64,000 bases of DNA from Lysobacteraceae bacterium (lineage in GTDB: Bacteria > Pseudomonadota > Gammaproteobacteria > Xanthomonadales > Xanthomonadaceae), in assembly GCA_004297225.1 (NCBI GenBank), contig SCUI01000010.1, positions 372,001-436,000 on the forward strand, read 5' to 3'. A program made the position numbers and the translations under genes. Positions 39,602 to 48,366 of this stretch are shown one piece after another. The first letter of the stretch is position 1, and each line of letters begins with the position of its first letter. The notes under the pieces are model-generated. The model was not told where the DNA came from and made no database searches. It saw only the letters and a list, made by a program, of their open reading frames with translations.

Positions 39602-41164
39602 TTGCCCAGCCACGCCCCGAAACCGGTCGTCCTGATGATCCTCGACGGCTGGGGCCACCGCGACGATCCGGCCGACAACGCGCTGGCCCTGGCCGACCTG
39701 CCGAACTGGCGCGGATTGCTGGCGCAGTGCCCGCACACGCTGGTCCACACCGAAGGCCGGCACGTGGGCCTGCCCGACGGTCAGATGGGCAATTCCGAGG
39801 TCGGGCACATGAACCTGGGCGCCGGCCGGATCGTCCACCAGGACCTGACCCGGATCGACGCCGCGATCGAGGACGGCAGCTTCTTCCAGAATCCGGAGCT
39901 GCGGGCAGCCTGCGAGGCGGTGCTGGAGGACGACGGCACGCTGCACGTCATGGGCCTGCTGTCGCCGGGTGGCGTGCACAGCCACGAGCGCCACATCTTC
40001 GCGATGCTCGAGCTGGCCGCGCGCATGGAGGTGCCCCGCGTCGCGGTCCACGCCTTCCTCGACGGCCGCGACATGCCGCCGCGCTCGGCCGCGCCCAGCC
40101 TGGCCGCGCTGCAGCAGCGTTGCGCGGCGCTCGGCAACGCGCACATCGCCTCGATCTCCGGGCGCTACTACGCCATGGACCGCGACCAGCGCTGGGACCG
40201 CGTGCACCGCGCCTGGGACGCGATCGTCGAGGCCCGCGCCGACTACCGCGCGCTCGACGCCGAAGCCGCGCTGCAGGCGGCGTACCTGCGCGGCGAGACC
40301 GACGAGTTCGTCGCGCCGACCGTGATCGCCCCGCCGGACGGCGAGCAGCGGCCGATCGCCGACGGCGACGCGGTGGTGTTCATGAACTTCCGCGCCGACC
40401 GCGCGCGGCAACTGACCGCCGCGTTCGTCGCGCCCGGGTTCGCCGGTTTCATCGCGCGGCGACCGGCGCTGGCGCGCTTCACCACCCTGAGCGAATACGA
40501 CGCCACCTTGCCGGTACACGTCGCGTTCGCAGCGGACGATCTGCGCCACAGCTTCGGCGAGGTGCTGGCCGACCGCGGGCTCACCCAGCTGCGCATCGCC
40601 GAGACCGAGAAGTACGCGCACGTGACCTTCTTCTTCAGCGGCGGCCGCGAGGCACCCTACCCCGGCGAGGAGCGCATCCTGGTGCCGAGCCCGAAGGTGG
40701 CGACCTACGACCAGCAGCCGGAAATGAGCTGTCCGGAAGTGAGCGCGAAGCTGGTCGAAGCGATCCTCGGGCAAAACTACGACGCGATCGTCTGCAACAT
40801 CGCCAACCCGGACATGGTCGGCCACACCGGCGACCTGCAGGCGGCGATCCTCGCCGCGCAGGCGGTGGACCAGGCGATCGGCGCGGTCGTCGCGGCCGTG
40901 CGCGCCGTACGCGGCGCACTGGTGATCACCGCCGACCACGGCAACCTGGAAATGATGCGCGACCCGGCGACCAACCAGCCGCATACCGCGCACACCGTCG
41001 GCCCGGTGCCGCTGCTGTACCTGGGCGAGCGCGCGGCCGCCTTGCGCAGCGGTGGCGCGTTGCGCGACGTCGCGCCGACGCTGCTCGACCTGATGGGCCT
41101 GCCCAAGCCCGCGGAAATGACCGGCGACAGCCTGCTGGTCGCCGCGGCGGGCGCCAGGGACTGA
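39602..41164 (+). CDS. gpmI: 2,3-bisphosphoglycerate-independent phosphoglycerate mutase
   Basis: A 520-residue alkaline-phosphatase-superfamily enzyme interconverting 3- and 2-phosphoglycerate. The N-terminal VVLMILDGWGHR holds the first metal aspartate; the phosphorylated serine is in DGQMGNSEVGHMNLGAG; the other metal ligands are in NIANPDMVGHTG and VITADHGNLE. The start is taken as TTG 39602 (PSHAPKPVVLMILDGW); GTG 39575 is the alternative. TACAAT at about 39566 upstream could be a -10. It begins the gpmI-envC-ctp order conserved in many gammaproteobacteria. Confidence 0.94.
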   Translation: MPSHAPKPVVLMILDGWGHRDDPADNALALADLPNWRGLLAQCPHTLVHTEGRHVGLPDGQMGNSEVGHMNLGAGRIVHQDLTRIDAAIEDGSFFQNPELRAACEAVLEDDGTLHVMGLLSPGGVHSHERHIFAMLELAARMEVPRVAVHAFLDGRDMPPRSAAPSLAALQQRCAALGNAHIASISGRYYAMDRDQRWDRVHRAWDAIVEARADYRALDAEAALQAAYLRGETDEFVAPTVIAPPDGEQRPIADGDAVVFMNFRADRARQLTAAFVAPGFAGFIARRPALARFTTLSEYDATLPVHVAFAADDLRHSFGEVLADRGLTQLRIAETEKYAHVTFFFSGGREAPYPGEERILVPSPKVATYDQQPEMSCPEVSAKLVEAILGQNYDAIVCNIANPDMVGHTGDLQAAILAAQAVDQAIGAVVAAVRAVRGALVITADHGNLEMMRDPATNQPHTAHTVGPVPLLYLGERAAALRSGGALRDVAPTLLDLMGLPKPAEMTGDSLLVAAAGARD

Positions 41165-42378
41165 TGTCGCTCCCGCGCGCCGCCGCCGGCGTCGCCGCGT
41201 TGCTGCTGGTGCTGGCATGCGCCGGCCACGCGCAGGCGCAGAGCACCGGCGACACCCAGCGCAAGCTCGACCAGGCGCAACGCGCGCTCAAGGCGATCAG
41301 CGCCGAGCGCCGCAAGCTGGAAGGCCAGCGCGGCAGCGCGTCCCGCGAACTGCGCTCGCTCGACGAGAAGCTTGCCGGCTCCAGCCGCGCGCTGCACGAC
41401 ACCGAGGCCGAGCTCGCCCGGCTGAAGGCGGAACTGGCGCAGTTGCAGCAGCAGCGCAAGGAGCTCGACGCCAGCCTGGCGGCGCAGAAGCAGCAGCTCG
41501 CCGCGCTGCTGCGCTCGGCCTACACCATCGGCGACGACGCGCCGCTGAAACTGATGCTGTCCCAGGACAGTGCCGCCGAGGCCAACCGCCTGCTCACCTG
41601 GCACCGCTACCTGCAGCGCGATCGCGCCGCGCGCGTGGGGACGCTCACCGCGCAGCTGCAGGAACTGGAGACCGTCGAGCGCCGGATTGCCGAACGCCAG
41701 TCCGCGCTGGACGCCGCGCGCACGCGCCAGCGCACGCAACTGGCCGCGTTGCAGGACGACCGCAAGGCCCGCGCGAAGGCGGTGAAGCAGATCGAGTCGA
41801 AGTACCAGGACAAGCGCAGCCGCGAGAAGGCGCTGGGCAGCGATGTCGCTTCATTGAAGAAACTGCTAGCGCAACTGCGCGCGGCCGCCGCGCGCGCCGA
41901 GGCCGAGCGCCGCGCCGCCGCCGAACGGGCGAAGCGCGAGGCCGCCCGGACCGGCGCGCCGCCGCCCAGGAAGGCCACGCCGCCGGCCGGCACCGGCCTG
42001 CGCGTGGGCGGCGTCGGCTGGCCGCTGAGCGGCAACCTGATCGCCGGCTACAAGGGCAAGCTGCCGGATGGCGGCAGCAGTTCCGGCCTGCTGATCGGCG
42101 CCCCCGCGGGCACGCCGGTGAAAGCCGTGGCGGACGGCAAGGTGGTGTTCGGCGACTGGATGAACGGCTACGGCCTGATCCTCATCGTCGACCACGGCAA
42201 CGGCTACATGAGCCTGTACGCGCACAACGAAGCGTTGCTGCGCGACGTCGGCGACACGGTCAAGCGCGGCGACCCGGTCGCCAGCGTCGGCAATTCAGGC
42301 AGCGCGGGACCGACCGCGCTCTACTTCGAGCTGCGGCGCAACGGCGACCCGGTGGATCCCAAAGGATGGTTGAAATGA
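41164..42378 (+). CDS. envC: EnvC-like murein hydrolase activator (degenerate LytM domain)
   Basis: A 404-residue periplasmic protein: signal peptide ending AQAQ, a long coiled coil (about 30-260), then a LytM/M23 domain. The zinc ligands are missing: the HxxxD region reads SSGLLIGAPAGTPV and the HxH region reads TALYFELR. EnvC uses such an inactive domain to activate AmiA/AmiB amidases at the division septum. The ATG overlaps the gpmI stop by one base (TGATG) and its stop overlaps the ctp start. Confidence 0.92.
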   Translation: MSLPRAAAGVAALLLVLACAGHAQAQSTGDTQRKLDQAQRALKAISAERRKLEGQRGSASRELRSLDEKLAGSSRALHDTEAELARLKAELAQLQQQRKELDASLAAQKQQLAALLRSAYTIGDDAPLKLMLSQDSAAEANRLLTWHRYLQRDRAARVGTLTAQLQELETVERRIAERQSALDAARTRQRTQLAALQDDRKARAKAVKQIESKYQDKRSREKALGSDVASLKKLLAQLRAAAARAEAERRAAAERAKREAARTGAPPPRKATPPAGTGLRVGGVGWPLSGNLIAGYKGKLPDGGSSSGLLIGAPAGTPVKAVADGKVVFGDWMNGYGLILIVDHGNGYMSLYAHNEALLRDVGDTVKRGDPVASVGNSGSAGPTALYFELRRNGDPVDPKGWLK

Positions 42379-43679
42379 AGAGCCCATGGATGCGTGCATG
42401 CCTGTTGGCCCTGCTCGCCGCGATGTTGCCGCCCCTGCAGGCGCAGGAAGTGGAAGCGGTGGACGACCCGGACGCGGTGGAAAGCGCCGCCAGCCAGGTG
42501 CCGCTGGCCGAGATCCGCCGCTTCGTCGGCGTGTTCAACGCCGTGCGCGAGGCCTACGTGGACCCGGTGGACGAAGACCAGCTGATGCACGCCGCGGTGA
42601 AGGGCCTGCTGCTGGACCTGGACCCGCACAGCGTCTATTTCGACAAGGAAGACGCCAGCGCCTTCGAGGAGGAAACCAGCGGCGCCTACGGTGGCGTCGG
42701 CGTGGAAGTGCAGCCGCAGGGCGACGGCACCATCCTGGTGGTCGCGCCGATCGACGACACGCCGGCGGCCAAGGCCGGGCTGAAATCCGGCGACCTGATC
42801 GTCGCCATCGACGGCCGCCCGCTGCAGCCGGGCGCCGACGGCCAGGCCACGCTGCGTGGCAAGCCCGGAAGCGAAGTGAAGCTGACCATCGCCCGCGAAG
42901 GCACCGACGAGCCGTTCGACGTGACCCTGGTCCGCGAAACCATCCGCATCGCCAGCGTGCGCGGCCGCATGCTGGAACCCGGCTTTGGCTACATCCGCAT
43001 CGCCGCCTTCCAGGCCGACACCGCCGCCGACTTCGAGCGCGTGCTCGCCGATCTGCAGAAGGAGTCGGGTGGACTGAAGGGGGCGGTCATCGACCTGCGC
43101 AGCAACCCAGGCGGCCTGCTTGTGTCCGCGGTGCAGATCGCCGACGACCTGCTGCAGAAGGGAAACATCGTCAGCACCCGCGGCCGCATCGCCTTGAGCG
43201 ACACGCAGTTCAGCGCCACGCCCGGCGACCTGCTCGACGGCGCGCCGATCGTGCTGGTGGTGGACGCCGGCACCGCCAGCGCCGCCGAAGTGCTGGCCGG
43301 CGCGCTGCACGACAACGGCCGCGCGCGCATCGTCGGCAGCCGCACCTTCGGCAAGGGCTCGGTGCAGACCCTGCTGCCGCTGGACAACGGCGACTCGGTG
43401 AAGCTGACCACCGCGCGCTACTACACGCCCAGCGGCAAATCCATCCAGGCCACCGGCATCGTCCCGGACGTGGTGCTGCATCCGGAAGACGAGGGCGCCG
43501 CGCGCCCGGCCGAGGTGACCGAGGCGACGCTGCCGGGGCATCTGCAGGCCGAAGCCGAGGCGAAGGCCGAAGCGGTCGACCAGCCTGGTGAAGTCCTCGA
43601 AGGCCGCGCCCCGGTGGACGCCGCCCTCGTCGAACTCAAGCAGATGCTGGCGCCAGTCCCCGCCTCACCCGCGCCCTGA
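42375..43679 (+). CDS. S41-family carboxy-terminal processing peptidase
   Basis: A 434-residue exported serine protease. After a signal peptide (ending PLQAQ) and a helical segment, a PDZ domain (about 100-185, GAYGGVGVEVQPQG) precedes the S41 core. The catalytic serine is in DAGTASAAEVLAGAL and the general-base lysine in SRTFGKGSVQTLLPL. Ctp proteases trim or degrade periplasmic proteins, including peptidoglycan hydrolases, consistent with its place after envC. It is coupled to envC through an ATGA overlap. Confidence 0.94.
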   Translation: MKSPWMRACLLALLAAMLPPLQAQEVEAVDDPDAVESAASQVPLAEIRRFVGVFNAVREAYVDPVDEDQLMHAAVKGLLLDLDPHSVYFDKEDASAFEEETSGAYGGVGVEVQPQGDGTILVVAPIDDTPAAKAGLKSGDLIVAIDGRPLQPGADGQATLRGKPGSEVKLTIAREGTDEPFDVTLVRETIRIASVRGRMLEPGFGYIRIAAFQADTAADFERVLADLQKESGGLKGAVIDLRSNPGGLLVSAVQIADDLLQKGNIVSTRGRIALSDTQFSATPGDLLDGAPIVLVVDAGTASAAEVLAGALHDNGRARIVGSRTFGKGSVQTLLPLDNGDSVKLTTARYYTPSGKSIQATGIVPDVVLHPEDEGAARPAEVTEATLPGHLQAEAEAKAEAVDQPGEVLEGRAPVDAALVELKQMLAPVPASPAP

Positions 43680-43692
43680 CGCAACCCAACCC

Positions 43693-43716
43693 GTAGAGCC
43701 GACCCACGGTCGGCTC
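43693..43716 (+). repeat. SMAG-like GTAG palindrome
   Basis: GTAG, then AGCCGACC-CA-CGGTCGGCT, 14 bases after the ctp stop and before the convergent XRE gene. Likely hairpin for both 3' ends. Confidence 0.8.
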
Positions 43717-43725
43717 CCTCCTGCG

Positions 43726-44175
43726 TCACACCACCGCCGGATCGTCGTCCCCGATACGCGTGCGCAACGCATGCATCAGTGTCGTCGGCCGCGCCACGCG
43801 GTGCCCCAGGCGCTGCCGCGCGAGCTGCTGCGCAAGTTCAACCAGCACCATGCGCGATTGCGGCGAGGTCTCGCGGTAGGCGCGCAGCAACTCGACTTCC
43901 TGGTCGTCCTCGACCAGCACGACGTTGCCCGCCGCCGTCGGATGCTGCTGCATCTGGTCGGCTAGCAGCATCACCCCGCGACCAGTCGCCAGCCATTCGA
44001 ACTGCACGCCGCAGGCGACTGCCACGGCGAGCAGGTGGCCCATGTTCGGCTTCTTCGGTTTGGTCGATTCCCAGTGACTGACGGCGCTGCGATGCACCCC
44101 CACCAGGTCCGCGAGCGATGCCTGCGAGAGGCCGCCGTGCCGGCGCGAAAGCCGGATCCGTTGCGTGAGCGTCAA
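43726..44175 (-). CDS. XRE-family transcriptional regulator
   Basis: A 149-residue DNA-binding protein. The helix-turn-helix is at about 16-38 (LSQASLADLVGVHRSAVSHWES), of the Cro/CI (XRE) type. The C-terminal half ends in a helical segment with an LRAYRETSPQSRMVLVELAQQL motif. The start is TTG at 44175 with AAGGA close upstream. It is divergent from the PLA2-like gene and may control it; an inverted repeat at 44194-44215 is a possible operator. Confidence 0.85.
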   Translation of the reverse strand: MTLTQRIRLSRRHGGLSQASLADLVGVHRSAVSHWESTKPKKPNMGHLLAVAVACGVQFEWLATGRGVMLLADQMQQHPTAAGNVVLVEDDQEVELLRAYRETSPQSRMVLVELAQQLARQRLGHRVARPTTLMHALRTRIGDDDPAVV

Positions 44176-44437
44176 GGTTCCTTCCCCATGGAACGCACGG
44201 CCATCCTGCCGTGCGCGCGAACGATATATCAGCGCTCACGCGGTGAGCAACATTCTCGGCAAGTCGGGTGCTGCTGGTAGCGGTTCCAGTGCGGTGCGCG
44301 CACGCAAACGCTTTCAGGCCGGCCATGGATGACAAGTAGACCGCAGGACACACATACGACGCTGTCGCGCGATGGAGTTGGCGTCTATACCGGGTTCGCC
44401 GCATGACGGCACCCACCCATCGCACAAGGAGAAAATC
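44176..44437. promoter_or_regulatory. Divergent regulatory region of the XRE and PLA2-like genes
   Basis: A 262-base gap. Next to the regulator start is an inverted repeat with 8-base arms (CGCACGGC, loop CATCCT, GCCGTGCG at 44194-44215) that could be an autoregulatory operator. ATATAT at about 44223 could be a -10 for the XRE gene. The right end has the strong ribosome site AAGGAG before the PLA2-like gene. I see no open gene in it. Confidence 0.45.
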
Positions 44438-45169
44438 ATGAGAAGGAACTTCGTTTCAGCCCTCGTGGCCCTGGCGCTCAGCCTTGCTGCCGGCAGTGCC
44501 CTGGCAACGACGACCCTGCCCAAGGTCACGGTCGTCGGAACCACCATCGACGGTGTCCGCCTCGGTTGCACGGGCTATGCATGCGGTAGCTACATGCTCA
44601 GCGTCGGCGGCATCGACGTGAATTCGCCGCTGACCCCGGTCGCCGGCATGGGCGAGGGCGGCGGCGGGGAGCTTGGCGTCACGAAGTCCCAGTTCTGCAA
44701 CCAGCTCGCAAGCCAGAAGCCGGAAGGCTGCAACCCCGAGTCCCCGCCCTCGGTTCCGGTGTACGACCCGATGTGGGAGGCGAACGGTTGCGGCACCGGG
44801 GGAATGGAGGAGATCTTCTACAAGATGCTGATGGACAGCCTTTACGGGGACCATTTCTCGGGCAGCCTGGATGCGCCGACCAAGACCTCGAACGGGGTGA
44901 ACATCAGTTTCCTCGGCGCCTGCAACCATCACGACCGTTGCTGGGCAAGCGCGAATCCGCGGGGAGGTTGCGACGACGCCTTCTTCAAGGAAATGATCGC
45001 GGCGTGCGGCGTCGCTTCGGGGGCCGACCTGGGTGCCTGCAAGGGTATCGCGAACATCTACGCTGGTGCGGTCGCATCGGATGCGGCAACCGACCACTAC
45101 AACGACACTGTCGGCAAGCACGCGTGTGCCGCTTGGGCATACGATATGCGCCGGAATGGTTGCGCCTAA
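44438..45169 (+). CDS. Secreted phospholipase A2-like protein
   Basis: A 243-residue exported protein: signal peptide to about residue 23 (AGSALA). It has 12 cysteines after the signal. The core reads GACNHHDRCWAS at 161-171, matching the PLA2 active-site pattern CxxHDxC with His165-Asp166, followed by CDDAFFKEMIAAC (178-190), which resembles the second helix of animal-type (group XII-like) PLA2. An NGCG upstream could be a calcium-loop remnant. PLA2s hydrolyse the sn-2 acyl chain of phospholipids; whether this one is active is untested. AAGGAG precedes the ATG at 44438. It is followed after 10 bases by a lipoprotein gene. Confidence 0.68.
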   Translation: MRRNFVSALVALALSLAAGSALATTTLPKVTVVGTTIDGVRLGCTGYACGSYMLSVGGIDVNSPLTPVAGMGEGGGGELGVTKSQFCNQLASQKPEGCNPESPPSVPVYDPMWEANGCGTGGMEEIFYKMLMDSLYGDHFSGSLDAPTKTSNGVNISFLGACNHHDRCWASANPRGGCDDAFFKEMIAACGVASGADLGACKGIANIYAGAVASDAATDHYNDTVGKHACAAWAYDMRRNGCA

Positions 45170-45179
45170 GGAGGGGAGC

Positions 45180-45986
45180 ATGGTTCGTGGAATCCTCGCG
45201 TGTCTGGTGTTCGTACTGGGTCTGGGCAGTTGCAGCACCGAAACCGGGAACGCTGCGCCCAGTTCGGGCGAAACCATTGCTCCCGCCAGCGGCGCCCCGG
45301 CTGCCGACGACCATGCTGGAGAGATCAGACTGCCGGATCGTTGGCGACTCCCTGCCGTGCCATACGTCAAGGCAGCACGTTCCTGGAACGATCGCCTCTC
45401 GACCCTGAGCGGAGCGGACAGATCGAAGCTCGAGTCGTTGAATGCCAGGTACTACGGCATGCTCGAATTCGATTCACAGGAAGAGCAGGCCAAGTTGATT
45501 GCCGCTGGCGTGCCGATGCCGGAAGAATGGCTTGCTGCGGAAAAGATGAGCGACGAAACGCTCGCGGTGCTCGCGACCGCCAACAGCCCGAAGGGATCGA
45601 TGTTCTTCGCCAATCGCCAGCTGGATCGCTATCTCGATGCAATGCAGCGGCTGGAAGGCATGGGAAGCGATCGCGACTTCGATAGTGCGGTGATCAACTC
45701 CAAAACGCAGGCAATGGTTTATGCCGGAAATGCCTTGGCGCTGACCCGGAGTCCTTTCGCCGCGTATTTGTACGGAAGCGTCTTCGCGAGGATCTATGGG
45801 GGGCCGGAGTACATGGCCGCTGCGATCAGCGTTGCGGGAGCACTGGGCGATCGACGCTCGCAGGAACTCGCGACAGGCTACGACCAGAGGGTGGAATGGG
45901 GCTCGTCGCCTCCACTCAGGCTCGGTTCGCTGGCGCCGATCGAAGCGACCATGTGGCTCGAGATCCACCGCTACAGACCGCTTTGA
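45180..45986 (+). CDS. Lipoprotein of unknown function downstream of the PLA2-like gene
   Basis: A 268-residue predicted lipoprotein: lipobox LGLGSC with the cysteine at 18, then a low-complexity Ser/Ala/Pro linker. The mature part is helical (for example RSWNDRLSTLSGADRSKLESLNARYYG) and its second half looks TPR/Sel1-like. No family is recognised. The 10-base gap from the PLA2-like gene and a strong GGAGG suggest one operon; partner or immunity roles are guesses. A rho-independent terminator follows. Confidence 0.65.
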   Translation: MVRGILACLVFVLGLGSCSTETGNAAPSSGETIAPASGAPAADDHAGEIRLPDRWRLPAVPYVKAARSWNDRLSTLSGADRSKLESLNARYYGMLEFDSQEEQAKLIAAGVPMPEEWLAAEKMSDETLAVLATANSPKGSMFFANRQLDRYLDAMQRLEGMGSDRDFDSAVINSKTQAMVYAGNALALTRSPFAAYLYGSVFARIYGGPEYMAAAISVAGALGDRRSQELATGYDQRVEWGSSPPLRLGSLAPIEATMWLEIHRYRPL

Positions 45987-46004
45987 CGTTCTGGCTTTGT
46001 GACC

Positions 46005-46032
46005 AAGGGCCCGGATAGCCGGGCCCTTTTTT
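46005..46032 (+). terminator. Rho-independent terminator after the lipoprotein gene
   Basis: AAGGGCCCGG and CCGGGCCCTT form a 10-bp perfect stem around ATAG, followed by a T-run (46027-46032). It ends the PLA2-like/lipoprotein message before the rhomboid gene. Confidence 0.88.
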
Positions 46033-46049
46033 CGTGCTATCCATAACCC

Positions 46050-46742
46050 ATGTTCGTCTCCATCCCCACCCGCCAGCGTTCCACCCTCCGCTGGGCCACG
46101 CCCTTGCTGTTCGCGCTGCTGTGGGGCGCCTACCTGTGGGCCAGCACCCGGCCGGAGTCGGCGCGGCGGCTGTGGCTGCTGGACTGGGGCGCGCTGACCG
46201 GCGGCGAGGCCATCGGCAACACGTTCCAGGCCCTGTGGTTGCAGGGCCACTGGCAGCGCCTCTTCAGCGCCCTGTTCCTGCACGCGGACTGGGCCCACCT
46301 GCTGGGCAACCTGGTGTTCCTGCTGATCTTCGGCCTGCCGGCGGAGAAGGTGATGGGCGCCGGCCGCTTCCTGCTGCTGTTCCTGCTGGGCGGGGCGGTG
46401 GCCAACCTGGCCGCGGTGCTGCTGATCGCCGGGCCGGACCGGCTGGTGATCGGGGCCAGCGGCGCGGTCTCGGCGGTGATCGGCGCCTACCTGGCGCTGT
46501 TCCCCCGGGCCAAGCTCGGGGTGGTGCTGCCGCTGGGCCTGTTCCTGCAGTTCGTCCGCACTCCGGCGCCGCTGCTGATCGGCATCTGGGCCCTGCTGCA
46601 GGTGGTGTTCGCCTACATCGGCCCGGCCTTCGGCGCCGTGGCCTGGGCGGCCCACATCGCCGGTTTCGCCTTCGGGGTGATGTTCGCGCTGGTGGTCCGG
46701 GCCGGAATCGCCCGGCGGATGCGCAAGCAACGGGGCTTTTGA
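46050..46742 (+). CDS. Rhomboid-family intramembrane serine protease
   Basis: A 230-residue six-helix membrane protease. The first-helix motif HADWAHLLGN matches the rhomboid H-x3-N oxyanion block; the catalytic serine is in VIGASGAVSAVIG and the catalytic histidine in WAAHIAGFAFG. These place it with active GlpG-like enzymes. The substrate is unknown. It stands alone between a terminator and the fadL promoter. Confidence 0.9.
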   Translation: MFVSIPTRQRSTLRWATPLLFALLWGAYLWASTRPESARRLWLLDWGALTGGEAIGNTFQALWLQGHWQRLFSALFLHADWAHLLGNLVFLLIFGLPAEKVMGAGRFLLLFLLGGAVANLAAVLLIAGPDRLVIGASGAVSAVIGAYLALFPRAKLGVVLPLGLFLQFVRTPAPLLIGIWALLQVVFAYIGPAFGAVAWAAHIAGFAFGVMFALVVRAGIARRMRKQRGF

Positions 46743-46794
46743 CGGCCCCTGCGGCCGCCGTGACCCAGGTCAACCCGGGCGGCCGGAAGTCACG

Positions 46795-46823
46795 TTACCT
46801 TTCGGTTAAAGCCACGTTATAGT
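46795..46823 (+). promoter_or_regulatory. Predicted promoter for the FadL-like porin gene
   Basis: TTACCT (46795-46800) and TATAGT (46818-46823) are 17 bases apart, about 120 bases before the ATG. A short inverted repeat (CATACG at 46825, CGTATG at 46839) follows directly and could be an operator. Confidence 0.45.
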
Positions 46824-46940
46824 GCATACGGCGTCGTACGTATGGGGACGGCGGGCGCCATCCCCGTGCGAGCGACCGGTCCGCGCCAATTCGTTGTCCC
46901 AGACCGAACTTCAACAGGCACCCTTGCCGGAGATCGCGCA

Positions 46941-48287
46941 ATGCAAATCGCTTCCCGCCTTACCCTGACGTCCCTGGCCCTTGGCATCGCGGGGGTGCTG
47001 GCCATGGGCCAGGCCGACGCGTCGGGCTTCCAGATCCGCGAGAACAGCGTCCGCAACATGGGCCGCGCCAACGCCGGCACCACGGTTGCCTGGGGCGATG
47101 CCTCGGTCGTGCTGAACAACCCGGCGGCGATGGTCAACATCAAGGAGACCACCGTCCAGGCCGACATCACCATGATCGACCTGACCGCCGACTTCGAAGG
47201 CAGCGGCACCACCGCGCTGGGCACGCCGCTCACCGGCGGCGATGGCGGCGACCCGGGCGACGCCACCCCGGTGCCGGCGATGGCCGCGGTGTTCCCGATC
47301 AGCGACCAGTTCGTCGTCGGCGCCAGCGTCAGCGCGCCGTTCGGCCTGAAAACCGAATACGAGCCGAGCTGGATGGGTCGCTACGACGCGCTGGTCTCGG
47401 ACGTGAAGGTCGTCGACCTCACCGTCTCGGCCGCCTATGCGGTCAGCGATCGCCTCTCGCTCGGCCTCGGCGTGATCTTCCAGAACTCCGATGTCACCCT
47501 GTCCAAGGCGATCGACTTCGGTACCGCGCTTTGCGCCGGTTCGGGCAACCCGATGAACTGCTTCAACCCGGCCTTCCCGTACCACCCGCAGCAGCAGGAT
47601 GGAGCGATCGAAGTGGCCGGCGACGACACCGCCACCGGCTGGGTCGCGGGCGTGCAGTTCAAGGCCAGCGATGCCGTGACCATCGGTTATGCGCACCGCT
47701 CGGAAATCTCGCACGACTTGGAAGGCACGGTGGACTTCAGCATGCCGGCCAGCGTTGCCGTGGTGCTGGGCGCCAACCCCGCCTATGCCGACGGCGACAT
47801 CTACGCGCCGTTCGACACCCCGAGCACCGATACCGTCAGCCTGCGCGTGGACGTCAGCGACCAGTTCCGCATCCTCGCCGACGCCCAGCTGACCGGCTGG
47901 ACCTCGCTGAAGTCGGTGGACATCTATCGCGACAACGGCAACGTGGTCGGCGCCGAGGCGTTCGAGTGGGACGACACCTGGTTCTACTCGGTGGGCGGCG
48001 AATTCGACCTGAGCGAAGCCCTGACCCTGCGCGCCGGCATCGGCTTCGACGAGACCCCGACCAACGACGAGCACCGCACCCCGCGCCTGCCCGACAACGA
48101 TCGCACGGTCTACACCTTCGGCCTCACCTGGCAGGCCTCGCCGCACATGACCATCGATGCGTCGTACATGCGCGTGGAGATCGACACCCCCACCGTCAAC
48201 ACGACCTCGAGCAGCGGCTCGCACCTGGTCGGCGAGTTCGACGGTTACGCGGACCTGCTTGGCGTGTCGGCGCAGTACCGCTTCTGA
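46941..48287 (+). CDS. FadL/OmpP1 outer-membrane transport protein
   Basis: A 448-residue outer-membrane beta-barrel. The signal peptide ends at ADA, and the mature N-terminus SGFQIRENSVRNMGRANAG is the plug/hatch block of FadL. A 14-strand barrel is expected, ending in the C-terminal SAQYRF. Members import long-chain fatty acids or other hydrophobic compounds. The ATG at 46941 follows GGAGA with suitable spacing. Downstream are a SMAG-like element and a strong bidirectional terminator. Confidence 0.92.
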   Translation: MQIASRLTLTSLALGIAGVLAMGQADASGFQIRENSVRNMGRANAGTTVAWGDASVVLNNPAAMVNIKETTVQADITMIDLTADFEGSGTTALGTPLTGGDGGDPGDATPVPAMAAVFPISDQFVVGASVSAPFGLKTEYEPSWMGRYDALVSDVKVVDLTVSAAYAVSDRLSLGLGVIFQNSDVTLSKAIDFGTALCAGSGNPMNCFNPAFPYHPQQQDGAIEVAGDDTATGWVAGVQFKASDAVTIGYAHRSEISHDLEGTVDFSMPASVAVVLGANPAYADGDIYAPFDTPSTDTVSLRVDVSDQFRILADAQLTGWTSLKSVDIYRDNGNVVGAEAFEWDDTWFYSVGGEFDLSEALTLRAGIGFDETPTNDEHRTPRLPDNDRTVYTFGLTWQASPHMTIDASYMRVEIDTPTVNTTSSSGSHLVGEFDGYADLLGVSAQYRF

Positions 48288-48295
48288 TCGGACCC

Positions 48296-48319
48296 GTAGA
48301 GCCGACCCATGGTCGGCTC
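48296..48319 (+). repeat. SMAG-like GTAG palindrome
   Basis: GTAG, then AGCCGACC-CA-TGGTCGGCT, 8 bases after the fadL-like stop. Confidence 0.8.
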
Positions 48320-48327
48320 CCGGTACG

Positions 48328-48357
48328 AAAAGGCCCCGCTCCAGCGGGGCCTTTTCC
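48328..48357. terminator. Bidirectional terminator between fadL-like and copper receptor genes
   Basis: AAAAGGCCCCGCT pairs with AGCGGGGCCTTTT around a two-base gap (effective loop about 4-6), flanked by A and T runs so that both convergent transcripts end in a stem plus U-run. Confidence 0.88.
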
Positions 48358-48366
48358 ATTCCAGCC

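Noticed and set aside
41164-42378. EnvC as an active zinc endopeptidase
   Set aside because: Both zinc-ligand motifs are absent, so it is an activator-type LytM protein.
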